This document shows, piece by piece, positions 1 to 12,400 of a stretch of DNA of 64,000 bases. The translations under genes were made by a program, and so were the position numbers. The notes beneath the pieces were generated by a model. That model saw only the letters and a list, made by a program, of their open reading frames with translations. It had not been told where the DNA came from and made no database searches. The stretch is from Lomentospora prolificans (taxonomy: Eukaryota; Ascomycota; Sordariomycetes; Microascales; Microascaceae). The first letter of the stretch is position 1. The number at the start of each line of letters is the position of its first letter. The DNA lies in assembly GCA_029532625.1 (NCBI GenBank), contig JARFXM010000011.1:1550001-1614000 (forward strand), written 5' to 3'.

Positions 1-649
1 CTAGCATCATGCTCTTCAAGCATTGCTCGTTCCCATCTGCAATTCCTTCCAAGCTTGCCTTGCAGCCTCTACTAACAAATTCTTATCCTGGAACTGAACA
101 TCCCTGATTGCCATCGCCGGACCCTTCCATGCCTTCCCCATAAGGTTCGTATCGGGGCTACCTGGGCAGTTGAAGAAGTACCGTAGATTATGCCTCTGCT
201 TCGACGTCTTCACAATATTTTAGCCGGATGAACCATGTACCGGTCCCCATGCCCAGTGCCTCCGTCCTCGTGTAGGATGAAGTTTGCAACTTGTTGGTCA
301 AGCCATAGCTTGACAACTAGCTCCGAGATTGTATCCCAGTAGATTTCTGTGGTTGATTCGAAGATAGGTTTTGGTGAAATACCGTATTGAACCAGCTCGA
401 TCCTGAAATTGTATGAGGCCTCTTGCGCGCCGGAAATGCGCGGTGAATCCATCATCGTTTTACTACCCGAGACTTTGAATTCCTGGAGTTGGTCAGGACA
501 ATAACTCTCTCCTTGTCTACGCGCAACCTGCTTGGCTGCCCGTACATAGCATACCATTCATCAGAAAATCGGATACCGCCTCAGGCTTCCTGGTTAGGCC
601 GCTCTTCAAGGCCCATTACAGCAGCTTCGACTCTCCGTTCCGCGTGCTC
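1..649 (-). mobile_element. Decayed DDE transposase (Tc1/mariner-like), truncated by window edge
   Basis: Read on the minus strand, three collinear blocks in different frames resemble the fungal DDE superfamily endonuclease type. Block 1 (about 649-537) has AERRVEAAVMGLEERP, an in-frame stop, then RFSDEWYAMYG, matching the first-aspartate region (SDE...YG). Block 2 (about 550-210) has ARRQGESYCPD, then VVKLWLDQQ and HEDGGTGHG, matching the second-aspartate region (EDG..GHG). Block 3 (213-31) has YFFNCPGSPD, matching the third-motif region (NCPGSPDL.PIEN), but the expected PIEN is replaced by TNLMGK. A further frame change near base 30 gives CLKSMML, similar to the family's C-terminal SMP motif. 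At least three frameshifts, a stop and a damaged third motif make it non-functional. No terminal inverted repeats are visible and the element continues left of base 1. The assignment rests on recalled family motifs. Confidence 0.7.
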
Positions 650-3600
650 TCTCGAGACCCGACGGCAAGCGACACACCTGCGCCAGTCCTTTTGCTCAAC
701 AGGACGGCGGACCGTTTGACCCCAGCCGAAGACAAGAGCTCACCCTAGCCTAGGGTACAACCTGCGCATCCCCACCTGTACTCCAGATGAGCTTTTCGAC
801 CTGGTAGATCTTAACTTCTCTAAACTTCCTTCGATGTCCTCGCGTTCCCTCTAGAGGAATCGTCGCGTCCATAGCTACAAAGAATTTCTTTCGAATCTAG
901 AAACTTAGAAGGCGCGGCATATCTCTTTCCTGAGAACTAGGACGCCATAGCGCCGTGGCTGGAGTTTGGAGGAGTCGTAGGCCCCTTGAACCATAAAGGT
1001 CTTGATCCCATCCTCGTGTTCGCCGTGTAAAGCCATTTGGGAATAACCAATAAATACCGTAGGAAATATTGAAGGTGCTCGGGCGGTAAGTATTCTTTTT
1101 TAATGCAGCACGTAATAGGAAGTGACATCATTCGAGAGGACAGCCGGTAACATTGGAACCCGGTTTCGGAGTCTCCGTCGTTCCAACGTAGCGATCGATT
1201 GACACTGGTCGGAGCAGGAGGGCTCCATTGATCGGCCTTATGGAAAACAAGGGCACAAGGCCTGGCCAGCCCAGGATTCAAAGGACCCTTAACACATTCT
1301 GAAATGTTACGTTTCTCTCGGTGGCGCCATTTTTTCTCCCCATCCCATCCCCGTCAGCTCGATGAATAGTAATCCGCGAACCGTATGCGAATCGCGGCAC
1401 AGACAGACCGAGTGGGCATCATCAAGCTCTATTAGTCGACGCCGAAAAGAATCGAAATGCCAAAAGTTGCCTGGCGCTCGTCAATCAACACACGTGAGTG
1501 GTTTCCAGGGTCAGACACGAAATGCCAAGACCATGTCTCACGCCATGCTTCTCCAAATAGAAACTCCCATCACCGTTCATGGAATCCCCTCAATAATTCA
1601 CCCGGGGGGGTTATAGAGCTCAAGACCAGTTGGCCTGGCCCGGGTTTTATTTCTAGTACTGGTACCAGACGTGCACTAGGCTAGGATATAGCTTTGAGAT
1701 GACCAACTGCAAATAACTCCAAATCATGCATGGAGCCTGTCCATAGCGCGGAGCAAGCGCGGAGCAGAGTCCTCGATTCTCTCGAGTAGATGTACTGGAT
1801 TACTAGAAGAACGTCGTCAGAGCTCTTGGAAAAGTGGATAGATAAAGGTTCATCCCTCCTGAAATCGAGCCATGCCACCATAATCAGCACGACCTCGACG
1901 GAAGAGTACCCCCAAAAAAGGAAAAAAAGCGTTTCCTGCCCAGGTCCCTGGGTCTGGGTGGTCCATTACCTGCACGACACCTCATAACCCTTCTCCAGGG
2001 TTTAATATTATTAGCATCATTACGTACGAGGCTATTCTAGAAAGTATATATTACATATATATCATTGATATACGAAGTATTCACAATCCGCCATACATTC
2101 TACTACCAAAATCAGGTATCTATATCATATTCTTCAGTGGTAATTATTTCGCTAGCTAGTGCACTCCATCAGCGAACGTACGGGGTCCTCTGAAAGATTT
2201 TAAGGAAAAGGTAGAAGAGAATTAATAGTATATGCAGCTAGCATACTTGAGTTTAAGGCGAGTTCTATTGGAAAAACAACCTCGTGGAAAAGTAATTAGC
2301 GAAGGTACTTACCTAGTGAATGGTTAGTAAACTGTGGGGGGTGGCGTTGACTTGACTGAGCGAACATATCAATCCGGGAGGAGGTCTATCGGAATCATCC
2401 CGATCTCAGGTGTAGGTGAGGACCTTCTAATCTAATCAATCAGCCGGGCATTTGCAACGGGTAAAGGAGAGTTCGAAAGGAACAAAGATTGGCCTGTTCA
2501 TGGCGAGATGAGAGGCTGGCATCATCATAAATCGAGTGTCGATGGTGCGTCCTGGTAAGTACATGGCCTGGCCAAGAGGCGACAGTGACCGCCGAAGTGA
2601 TGGCCAAGCGAGCTCAAGGCCTTCTATTGACGGGGCGAGTGCCGGAAAGTGGGTAAAAAAGAGACAATTACATCCAGCGAAAACATTCATTGAATGGTCG
2701 ATCAGGAGCCCTCACTGCGCCCAGAGTTGGCATAAAGGGAACCCCTGGTAAAGTCCGAATCCCGGAAAGCTTGCCAAGGGAAAAAGGCCCCATCTCGGCG
2801 AAACTTGACGAGAAGAGTGGAGAGGGTTCAATAATCAGTAACGGGAAGAGAAAATTCCGGTTGGTGGTCAGGGTGCGAACTCGTGCCAGCAAGCAGTATA
2901 CTAAAATACAGGAAACCCCTTGCTCACCACTTGTTGCTCGCATGCAAGTGTCGTACCTTAAACGAATCGGGTTGCAGCCAGGCTTCAGCCTTATGTCGTT
3001 ACTGATGACCATCATGCATCCTGTGCACTAATTTTCCCTGATGAAAGTGGGCAAGCCAGCAAATCAACTCCACTTCCCGTGGCCATTTAGACCTTCCTCC
3101 AGGCGGAAAGCTGCCAGGTGAACCCTGTAAATCATGTGCCAATATGCCTATCAATCAATTGATATCAATCAGTTCCCTGGCAGCCCCCACCTTGTGAGCA
3201 CTCACGAGCGACGACACACAAGCGTCTTTCCACGAAAGTATAGTCTACAATAGCGAAAACAGGGCGGAAAACTCGGTTCAATATTCCTCTAAGGCTAGCC
3301 ATTTCACTAGACGTGAGCCAAGAAATGCACCGGAGTCAAAGGACGTCTTGGAGGTCCTCGTGGTGCTTGGTAGACAGCTAAACCGCTAGAGAATGGCAAA
3401 GCAGATATGAAAAGAGGAAGAATAGAAAAACTGGCCGCCCCACACCACTGTTAAGAGCAGTGGATCGTGAGCGTGAAGCATGAAAAGCAGCCCATTGTGA
3501 ACTAAACTAAGTCTTAAACTAGAAACCTCGAAAGACTTTCGTGGAGGCCTCGACCCCACAAAGTAACGAAGAGAACGGTGGTGAAGGGGTTAAAAAAAGA

Positions 3601-6166
3601 AAATAATATAAAAAAAATGAAAATAAAAAATGAAAAAAGAAGGGAAACAGCCCCCACTTGGAAAGAATGGAAATTTCTTGCCAAGGTTGCCGGCTAGTTG
3701 AGGGTCTTGCGGAGAAAGTGCCGAAACGGGAGCGACGAGCGTTTACCTGTGGACCCAGCAAATTTCTGCCCGAAAGAGCGCGAGAAAACTGGCGCCCCTG
3801 TATTATTCTCATGTGAAAGAGACGGAAGGATCAACACCAGCTGATACGGCAGTTCCTACTTGCCTGAGGTAGCTCGGCTCCGCTCAAAGTTTTTCTCACT
3901 CACACACACACACTCTCTCCCTCTCTTTTCTCTCCTATGTCTTCCTCGCCCGGATATTTGATGCTCGATAAAATCGCAATTTTGTGATGCGAGCCGGAAT
4001 GCCAAGGGCCTCGACAGCTTCGAAGGAACATCAACGTTGCCCCTTCGCCTATCAGGGTTCGGTTCTGCCGATCTGATCCTTCTAATTCCGCCAGCGGGGA
4101 AGCACGGTCACACACACCGAAGGAGGTTGGCAATGCATGAGCCCACAAAGCCAGCCGACGGACCAGGTTCAAGCTTTGGAACGCGGACTCTCGATGCGAC
4201 TGCTCGCGTACTCTGACTACCACTGGCTATCTCACGAGGGATTTGTATCCTCCTAGGTATTTCTACCAGCAATTCTCGGAGTTACGCGGCCTAAATATGA
4301 CGCCGGGCGGTGGTCAGTCGCCAGCGACTTGAACCGCCACATCTGGAGGAGGCGCTCCATGGGTCCCTTGGGTGCATCGCAGACCACCCTGGGTGCTTAC
4401 AGTAGAAAAATTATTGTACGAATTTGAGGAACCCCCACACTGGAACAAACACCGCGTGCGTATGCTGTTGTCGAAGCCGGCCGGATGTTCGCCCTCGGCG
4501 ACAGCGACTGGTCGTCAAGGCCTTACTTCTCTCGATGCAGTCGCTGATGCACTCCATCCCATCACACCAATCGCAAAGACATACCCCGAGGATGTGTAAA
4601 TGTGGACCTTTACAGCGGATGGAGTGGGCTCATCGTAGCACGTAGGACTTATCATGAGACTATCCAGCGTGACGTGCTCTGCAGCACTGGCCTGGCTGGC
4701 ACCGACAAGAACCTATTAGCCAAAGTTCGACAATGCCACTTCGTGGGTATCGGAATGGATAATATCTCGAACGAGGCCAGCAATGCCGCTTGAGCTTGGC
4801 TCGGCTCCTTCAACTGCGACCTTTGCAGCTGTACCATTCAAGGTTAGGAAAAACTGATAATACATTCCTTCCTCAGAGCCATAACAGGAGCTCGGACAAC
4901 ACCGGAAAGGCGCTTGCCCCAAACCCAGTGGGATCCGAGGACCAGCGCTGGCTGTGGCGCCAAACGACCGGGAAGCAGCTGGCCAAGAAACATATCAATC
5001 TGTGACAAAAAAAAACAAATCCTTGCGTCCACTGATCATCCAATACCGGAGCCAGCTCGCCCACCATCAGGGCCTGCTCCGCTAGGTCCATCGCCCCGCC
5101 AGGACCTTGATCCTGGCAGGCAAATTCCGTATCGAGCGAAGAGGTATACCTGCGGGTCCCAGTTGAGAGCTGTCCGAAATGGAGCCAACTTGGGCCGAAC
5201 TTCCTATTTTGATACACTAAACCAAATGCTGCTCACGTCCATCACCATGTCCTGTGCTGGTTGCTACCGGAGTCATCGGCCGACATGGCGATATCGGACA
5301 ACAATTTCCTGGGAGCTGCCTTGATCAAACGCGCTTCGGATTGTAGTCCAGCCATGCTTGCTTACAAGTGAGCTTGCCGATATTCACTTTGGCGGCTGTG
5401 CACTGGGTTTACCAAATTAGAGGATGGATGTGGATCTGATAAAGAAAAGGATGACCCTTAGTGCGACTAGTAAAATCTTATCAATCTCCGCGTCCCCAAA
5501 ACAGAAATAGGCGAGCGAAAATTTTCGTTCGCCTCTCCTCCAAAGTATAGAGTACGCACGTAGGCAAGGTCGGCTCCAGTTGCGACCTCGATCGGAATGG
5601 AAGCTCCACATATTGTGGGACGACGGACTCCTTGGGCTCGCGGGCAGTGTGCATTCACCTCCCGTGGCTTGTATGTACCGTAGTTGTAACGGATACGACA
5701 CACATCGACCCAGGGCAGAGGTCCTGGTACCGCTAGCGAAGCTGGAAGAAGGAAAAAATGGGGTGGACAATGCATTACCGTCAAAGTTGGCTCCCCAAGC
5801 ACTGACGGTGCTTTGGATATTCAAGAGACACCGCAGTTAAATGCGACACCAGCATTGCCAGGCTCGCGTGGTGATGGCTCTGCAATTTATCTCACCAGTC
5901 TTTCCTTCTCTTGTGTCTTGCTCCACTCAACCCACTCGAGAGTCCTCCACCCTTGCACGACATACCGACAAGGTTATTACGAAGGGGAACTTACCAGGGC
6001 ATATTTAAGGATCAGCAGCTTCCCACCCCTCCCCCCACCTCCTCTCCTTTCCATTCATCCTCGTTCTTGAATGCCACCTCAAGTGACAGTGTTAAAGGCC
6101 CATTGAGCTTGTTGGCGCCGTCCTCAGATTCTCCTTTTAGGGCTTATACACCTCCAGAAGCCCATC
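650..6166. other. Intergenic DNA, no supported gene
   Basis: Only short ORFs without recognisable domains on either strand. There is an AT-rich patch around 1985-2160, an A-rich tract at about 3588-3648 and a (CA)n/(CT)n run at about 3899-3930. The last 700 bases form the promoter and leader of the siderophore transporter, including a pyrimidine-rich stretch at about 6020-6065. Confidence 0.6.
5434..5442 (+). promoter_or_regulatory. ATCTGATAA: candidate iron-responsive GATA-factor site
   Basis: The nonamer ATCTGATAA fits ATCWGATAA, the known binding consensus of fungal iron-repressing GATA factors (SreA, Urbs1, SRE). It lies 725 bp upstream of the ATG of a siderophore-iron transporter, a family normally repressed by these factors when iron is plentiful. 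A second core on the other strand (TTGATAAG) lies about 40 bp downstream. By chance about one such nonamer is expected per 64 kb on both strands, and another copy does occur at 54723, so the support comes from position. Confidence 0.5.
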
Positions 6167-8008
6167 ATGTCTACAGACAAGGATGCGGCCGCTACCGCAG
6201 CCTTGGGCGAGAAGCCCGAGGTGGATGGTCATGCGGTTAACCACGTCTATACCAACGAGAAGACTGTCATTCCCATTCTCGGTCTCAAAGCCAAGCATGT
6301 CGAGGCGGCCAAGTCCCCTGGTGTGCTGCGGATGGAAGCCATCCACTCCGTCATCACCAAGTGGGACAGGGTGTTCATCTTCTTTGGAGTCTTCCTCATT
6401 GCATACGCATACGGTCTTGACGGAACCCTGCGCTACGCCTACCAGCCCACTGCCACCGCGTCTTTCGATCAACATTCTTTGAACGCCTCCATCAACGTCA
6501 TTCGAGCAGTCATTGCTGCTGCTGCTCAGCCCACGTCAGCCAAGATTGCCGACGTCTTCGGACGTGTTGAACTCATTTGCGCGTCTGTTTTTTTTTATAT
6601 TTTGGGAACTATCGTGGAGGCGGCTGCCAAGGATATCGCCACGTTTGCGGGAGGCTCCATCATCTATCAGATTGGCTACACCATGATTATCTTCCTCGTC
6701 GAAGTCATCATCGCCGATATCACCTCCACTCGTGCCCGACTTCTCTTCTCTTACATTCCCGCGTTGCCCTTCATCATCAACACGTGGGTAAGCGGAGACA
6801 TCTCCCAGGCCGTGCTCGATAACACGACCTGGCGCTGGGGTATTGGCATGTGGTGCATCATCTACACCGTCTGCGCTCTGCCCCTGATTCTCAGCCTCAT
6901 GCTCGTTGGTCACCGCGCGAAGAAGCGAGGACTTCTCCAAAACCAGAGGTCTTTGTACAGTCAGCTTGGCCTCAAGAACTTTTTGGTCGACTTGTTCTGG
7001 CGCCTCGACATCATCGGCATTATCCTTGTCATTGCCGTCTTCGCGCTCATCCTCGTGCCACTCACGCTTGCCGGCGGTTTCGTAACGCAGTCCAAGTGGA
7101 AGAGCGCCGAGATCATCGCTCCTCTTGTCGTTGGTGTCTGCACAATTCCCATCTTCGTCTTCTGGGAACTCTGGTGCCCTCACCCCCTCGTGCCCTTTAG
7201 GCTTATGGGTAACCGCGCTGTGTGGGGACCTTTGGGGATTGCTTGCTTCCTCAATTTCTCTTGGTACCTCCAGGGTGACTACCTGTACACCGTGTGCATT
7301 ATCGCGTTCGACTTCAGCATCAAAGCGGCGACCCGTATCACCTCCTTCTACTCGTTCTTCAGCGTCATCACTGGCTTTATTCTCGGATTTATCGTCTTCT
7401 ATGTGAGGCGCTTAAAGATATTTATCATTATCGGCACTTGTCTCTTCATGGTTGCCTTCGGTCTTCTTATCCGATACCGTGGAGACGCCAATAGCTCCAG
7501 CCGCGCCGGCATCATTGGTGCCCAGATCGTTCTTGGTATTGCTGGTGGTATGTTCCCGTATCCCGCGCAGGCTTCTCTCCAGGCCTACCTCAAACACGAG
7601 AACCTAGCGGTTATGACCGGTATCTACCTCGCCCTCTACAACGTCGGATCCGCCCTTGGAAATGCTGTTTCCGGTGCCATCTGGACCCAGGTTCTCCCGG
7701 AAGAGCTTAGCAAGAACCTGGCCAGCATCAACGCGACGCTAGCAGAATATACTTACAACAACCCCTTCCTGGTCGCGACCGAATACCCCGTCGGTACCCC
7801 TGAGCGTGACGCCATCATTCACTCGTACAAGCATGCTCAGCGTCTCCTCACCATCGTCGGCATCTGTCTTACCGTACCTCTTATCTTCTTCGCTTTCACA
7901 CTCCGCAACCCCAAGCTCACTAACAGGCAAACTTTGGCTGAAAAATGGGAGTCCGATATGACATCTGATGACGACAACAACTCTGAGCGACGCGCGAGTA
8001 ATGTTTAA
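6167..8008 (+). CDS. Siderophore-iron transporter, major facilitator superfamily (SIT family)
   Basis: A 613-aa single-exon protein. After a hydrophilic N-terminus of about 65 residues come about 14 hydrophobic segments, as expected for the SIT/ARN branch of the MFS (MirB, Sit1, Str-type). Diagnostic sequence includes AYAYGLDGTLRYAYQP just after the first membrane span and AAAAQPTSAKIADVFGR in the first cytoplasmic loop, the family version of the MFS loop-2 motif. Members import ferric siderophores by proton symport at the plasma membrane. Length is normal for the family (about 570-630). The start is the first ATG of a long GC3-rich frame and the C-terminus is a hydrophilic acidic tail (DDDNNSERR). 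No siderophore-synthesis gene lies nearby, so it may import xenosiderophores or a siderophore made from another locus. Which siderophore is carried cannot be told from sequence. Iron-GATA repression is suggested by the upstream ATCTGATAA. Confidence 0.93.
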   Translation: MSTDKDAAATAALGEKPEVDGHAVNHVYTNEKTVIPILGLKAKHVEAAKSPGVLRMEAIHSVITKWDRVFIFFGVFLIAYAYGLDGTLRYAYQPTATASFDQHSLNASINVIRAVIAAAAQPTSAKIADVFGRVELICASVFFYILGTIVEAAAKDIATFAGGSIIYQIGYTMIIFLVEVIIADITSTRARLLFSYIPALPFIINTWVSGDISQAVLDNTTWRWGIGMWCIIYTVCALPLILSLMLVGHRAKKRGLLQNQRSLYSQLGLKNFLVDLFWRLDIIGIILVIAVFALILVPLTLAGGFVTQSKWKSAEIIAPLVVGVCTIPIFVFWELWCPHPLVPFRLMGNRAVWGPLGIACFLNFSWYLQGDYLYTVCIIAFDFSIKAATRITSFYSFFSVITGFILGFIVFYVRRLKIFIIIGTCLFMVAFGLLIRYRGDANSSSRAGIIGAQIVLGIAGGMFPYPAQASLQAYLKHENLAVMTGIYLALYNVGSALGNAVSGAIWTQVLPEELSKNLASINATLAEYTYNNPFLVATEYPVGTPERDAIIHSYKHAQRLLTIVGICLTVPLIFFAFTLRNPKLTNRQTLAEKWESDMTSDDDNNSERRASNV

Positions 8009-8011
8009 CGG

Positions 8012-11000
8012 ACCTGTAACGGACCTATGCCTTTCTTTCGAAATTGATAGCTCTTTCATTTTCCGGGGTTTGTGCCCTCATGATGGCCATTATGAGATGC
8101 TCCGTAGTGAGCATTGTGATTGCGGGCTCGCTATCTAGCCACCTTGTTTTTGATTATAATAACAATGCTGTCCACGTCCTATTGGATTGATCCCAGTTCG
8201 CTTAGTAGTAGCAGTGTTTTTCGGCACGTCAGTGTGGGATAGTTACCAATACCCAGTCCCTCATGTCTAAAAACGTGGGCCACAACCCCTTCGGCATGTG
8301 TCGAGGCGTTTTGTCGTTGATCATGCATGTTTGTTTCGTTTTGCCACGTGATCTCAACTACGAAGCCATGCCAAGGCGCGGAAGGCGCCGTCGACGACGA
8401 TAGAGTTGAATCACGGAGCCATCTGCTTGTCGCCTTACATCTTCGTGGGTCGAATCAGTAGATGGGTGTAGTTACAGGTATGTACTGCATCCACTGCCAT
8501 GACCGAATCTGCGATAGACCATCACTACAAAAGGTCACTTTCGACTTTTGAAGTTGGTCTTGATGAGCCCGTATGAGGATGGGATTAACATCTACCACTT
8601 AGAAAGTAGATAATCACTCAGATATAACTCGATAAGTATAGGACCAATGTCACTAACTCCCTGATGGTGGTGCCCTTTGACAATGGGAAAATTCCTGAGG
8701 CACGCCACGGGAAATGTATCCGCCATGCTTGGCACACAGCGTCGGACGAAGTCTTCAACGTATTTCCGCTCAGACGGTCCCAGATTGCTTTATGCCTGTA
8801 TGTCTCAGCTTGCGGCTTGGGATCCACACCGATCCCTTAGGACAGAGGATGTCGCTTCGCATTCTCGAATCAATGTCGCCTGGGAACGAACTTCTAGTAA
8901 GCTTCCTCACTGAGCCATGACGTCATGTTTCTTGATATTACGCTGTACAGTTGGTGGAGAATTACTTCTCCCTTCCTCCACTTGAAACTCTACTACAAGA
9001 AATACCTACGGTTGGCTTCTAATACCGTCTCAATGTTGCTGACGCGTCGAGAGGTTCAAGAAACGAGTACGAAGCCTGCAAAGAGAGGGCCCTGAGTCAG
9101 GCTCGTAGTAAATAGGAAAGGCCTTCACTTAAAGTTCTCGATACGGCGGTATCTACCCACCTTGCCAACACTTTGCAGATCAAGCCTAGAACGACTATAT
9201 GAACTCCCAGGCTCCTGATTATCGCAGCCAGCTGGTGGGTACCAGATTCGAAGGAAGAGAGTAAGAAGAACAAGGAAGCAAAAACGGGGTTTCAACAACC
9301 GTGACTCACATTGGACGAGAGTGGTCATTTACCATACCTCAAGATGGTAAGCCAAGTCCGGAGACAAAGTACAAGATAACAACGTGTGGAGGAGATGCCT
9401 AAATAGCGTCTTATCAGCTAGGATGCCAGACTGGTAAGCGTCAATCAACCCAAGCAGCAGACTGGTAAAAGCCCGGAGAAAGTCTTTTCTAACCACACCA
9501 CTTAGAGAAAGGCACACCAGACCTATTTCCCCCCAACCCAGCGTCTACTCTCTGGTACCGATGCTTCGAGATAGCCAAGGGATTTTAGCATGCCGACGGA
9601 ATTTCTTCTCGTTAAAATCCACATACGTGGGAAAAGCAAAGTTTCATTACTTTGTATCAACACCCCGCACCTCAACCGTGCTAGAGCAAACCTGAACTTG
9701 CAGCAGTGTATTAACGCCTCGTGACCTTCAATCTTAGGCTTCCGCCCGGGTAGCAAGAAGTGGTGATCCGGAAGGCGCTATCCGGGCCGTGGTACCCAGC
9801 TACCGGGCAACGCATCGCCCGGTGAAACTACACCCTGTTCTAACCAAGGGAGTTAGCCAGCCGTGCATCAAGCTGGAAGGTAGATGCAGAAGCAACCCGG
9901 TGACATATCCATCACTTCAGCGTTACCCATATATTCCAGGTAGATCAATGTGCGCTATGACCAGCAACTCGGTGCTCGATGAAGCCCAGCCGTTCGTGCC
10001 TAAAACAAGATCCATAAGGCTGCAACAATCAACCATCTAATACCGCAGTACGCCAGCAGTTCTCAATCCGGAATGGGAAGCCGGGAAATGAATAGGGCTG
10101 GTGGCGGCGCCAGAACACCAGACGACATATCAATCGCTCTCCCCAATTTTCAGTAGGTTCAAGAGCACAATACAACGGGACGCCGAGGATTTTCTTAGAC
10201 ACAATGGCGATCCGTTTCCAGGGGCTGATTAAGCGGGGATCCTGAGAGCTCAACAATTGAGAGTGCCGTGGCGGGTGTGGTCGGAGAAAGGCTCACATAG
10301 GAAGCAAGTAACGGTAGGTTCCCACTTTCTCGAGCGTTGGGAAGGGCTTGTAATAAAATAGCCAGCTACACGCGTTATGCTCGATCCGTCATATAAGATA
10401 TGCTCAGCCCTATAGAATTTCAAGCCCCTGTACGGCCAAGAAGCTCCGGGCATTCCAGGATTGGGGACCCACCTCAAGAGCACGATGCCCGATCTTGGGA
10501 GAGGTTTCCCACAAAGGCGCCCTCCGGCGACCATAAAAGGCGATCATATACCAGAAGGATCGCTCGCCATATTACCTCCGGGGGCTTCCAGGTTTAATAC
10601 TACCAACCGAGCGTAGCATGACACTTGCTAGGCTCTGCCTCTCAAATCAGTATTCGAGGCAGGACTGTCTCATTCAACACACGAACGAACAGCACGCGTG
10701 AAACTGGGGTGGGCGATCGCTCCAGGGAAGCTTCGACGATTGGCCACCTCGACTCGTGTCCAATTGAAGGAACAGCCCAATCTCAAGTCACCACGGGGAT
10801 GACCGTCCACTATTTATGGTGTAACTCGGATCAAGCAGCCAAAATCACTTATTGGTTGCTGTTCTATTTACGCCGCGGGAAAACTGAAGAAAGAAAGAAA
10901 ACGACCAATGTCTGCTTCTTGAGGCCCTCACTGCCGTCACACCCAGAGTAAAGGCTAGTACAAAGGTTTGGTTTGAAGCGAATATACAGGCTCCGACTGT

Positions 11001-12400
11001 ACTGTGGTATGGTAGATCAAGCCATTCCATGAGCCGAATCAATTGGCCACAAGCGGAGACAATATTCCAAGAGTGGTCTCTGGGATCAGTACGCCAAACC
11101 AATGCAAAACTGAAGCGCGGTCAATCTTAAGCTGTGCGTGCATCTCAGAGATCCATGGATGCATCCATTCCCAGGAAGAGCGCCACTGATACGGCCAGGC
11201 CAGTGCCACGCCTCAGCATGGAGGGCGCTTCGGGCTCTAGTTTGTACTAAATACAGGGTATGAAACCACTATGGGTACTCAATTTCTCCTTCCAATTGCT
11301 GGCGAAATTACTTCTCGATGTCAGCTCACAATGCGCCCATTGTAGGCAGATTGTAGTTAACTTCTCGGCGTCAACTCACAATAATATTATAGGGAGACTG
11401 AGGCGAAAAGTCTATGCGAAGTCCAACTTGTTCAAGTTTGATAGGTGCGTGCCTTTACGCGAAAACCTTTCTTTCCCAGGTGATAACTAAGACGATTTCT
11501 TAAATTAATGGCAAGCAAACCGATATTTACTCCTAGTCTTGTCTGTCAAAGTGCTTGCAGAGGCCACACAGGGATGCTTACGAGAAGCTGCTGGCGGGGG
11601 AACGCTCCTCAGCGAGCAAGATACCGGTGACCCTGGCGCAAATACTTACTTTTTCTAATCAGCTTTTTACCGGTCTCCTCAGCACTTATGTTTGCAAAAA
11701 TCAAATGTTGAGCAACGAACTCCCCGCAAAGACTTGCATGGACATGCTGTGAGCAAATGAATCCGTACGCACGCGTGTTGTGATATGTGCCTGACGTTGC
11801 TTTTCCCACCCATGAGTTTTGAATTATCCTTTAAGGTAAGGCCAGTGTACTCTACGAGTTCCCGGCCCCGGGTCCCTACACTCGTAGGGCACAAGCAACG
11901 CGGCAGCTTCTACCCGTCATCCGGACCACTTACAACAAGTCAGCCATCTCACTTGGGGTGACTGCTAGTCAACGGTTACGGAAGTCACTTCGGGCGTACT
12001 GACAACAGCAGGGCCGCCTGGTATTTTTCGGTTGATGATCATGCCAATTCGGGTGAGACGAATCTGGAGTTACTAGCGTGAGGATAAAGATAACGTATAT
12101 TTGGAGTGTATGTCCCCGTCCCCAAGAGAAGCAGGCAGCACCCCGTTTCAGCCATCGTTTGCTTGATACCCCGCCACAGAGATTGTATGCGAATAGCTCT
12201 TCACAACAAAAGTGTCGAAACTCGTGTCAGTAGTTGGCTACCTACAGGAAAGAAGCTCATCGAGAGGCGAATTTCTTCTCTGTCCGTCGTCCACTGACTA
12301 TGCATATCCTCGGCACTCCAAGCTAGACGAATCACCCACCTTGAATCCTTTCACGACAAATTGAGTCAATAAATCTGCGGCCAAGAACAACTTATATAAA
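8012..12400. other. Intergenic DNA, no supported gene
   Basis: About 4.4 kb with only short, overlapping, unrecognised ORFs on both strands. No domain, tRNA or intact repeat was seen. It may contain decayed sequence too far gone to name. Immediately before 12401 there is a TATATAAA directly abutting the next ORF's ATG. Confidence 0.55.

Noticed and set aside
4372..4599. ORF with a short resemblance to polyketide-synthase linker sequence
   Set aside because: A few residues (ALHPITP..TYPEDV) suggested it, but no flanking ketoreductase or enoylreductase motif exists in any frame.
6536..7183. 215-codon acidic minus ORF
   Set aside because: Shadow of the siderophore transporter; its Asp/Glu-rich composition is the complement of hydrophobic codons.
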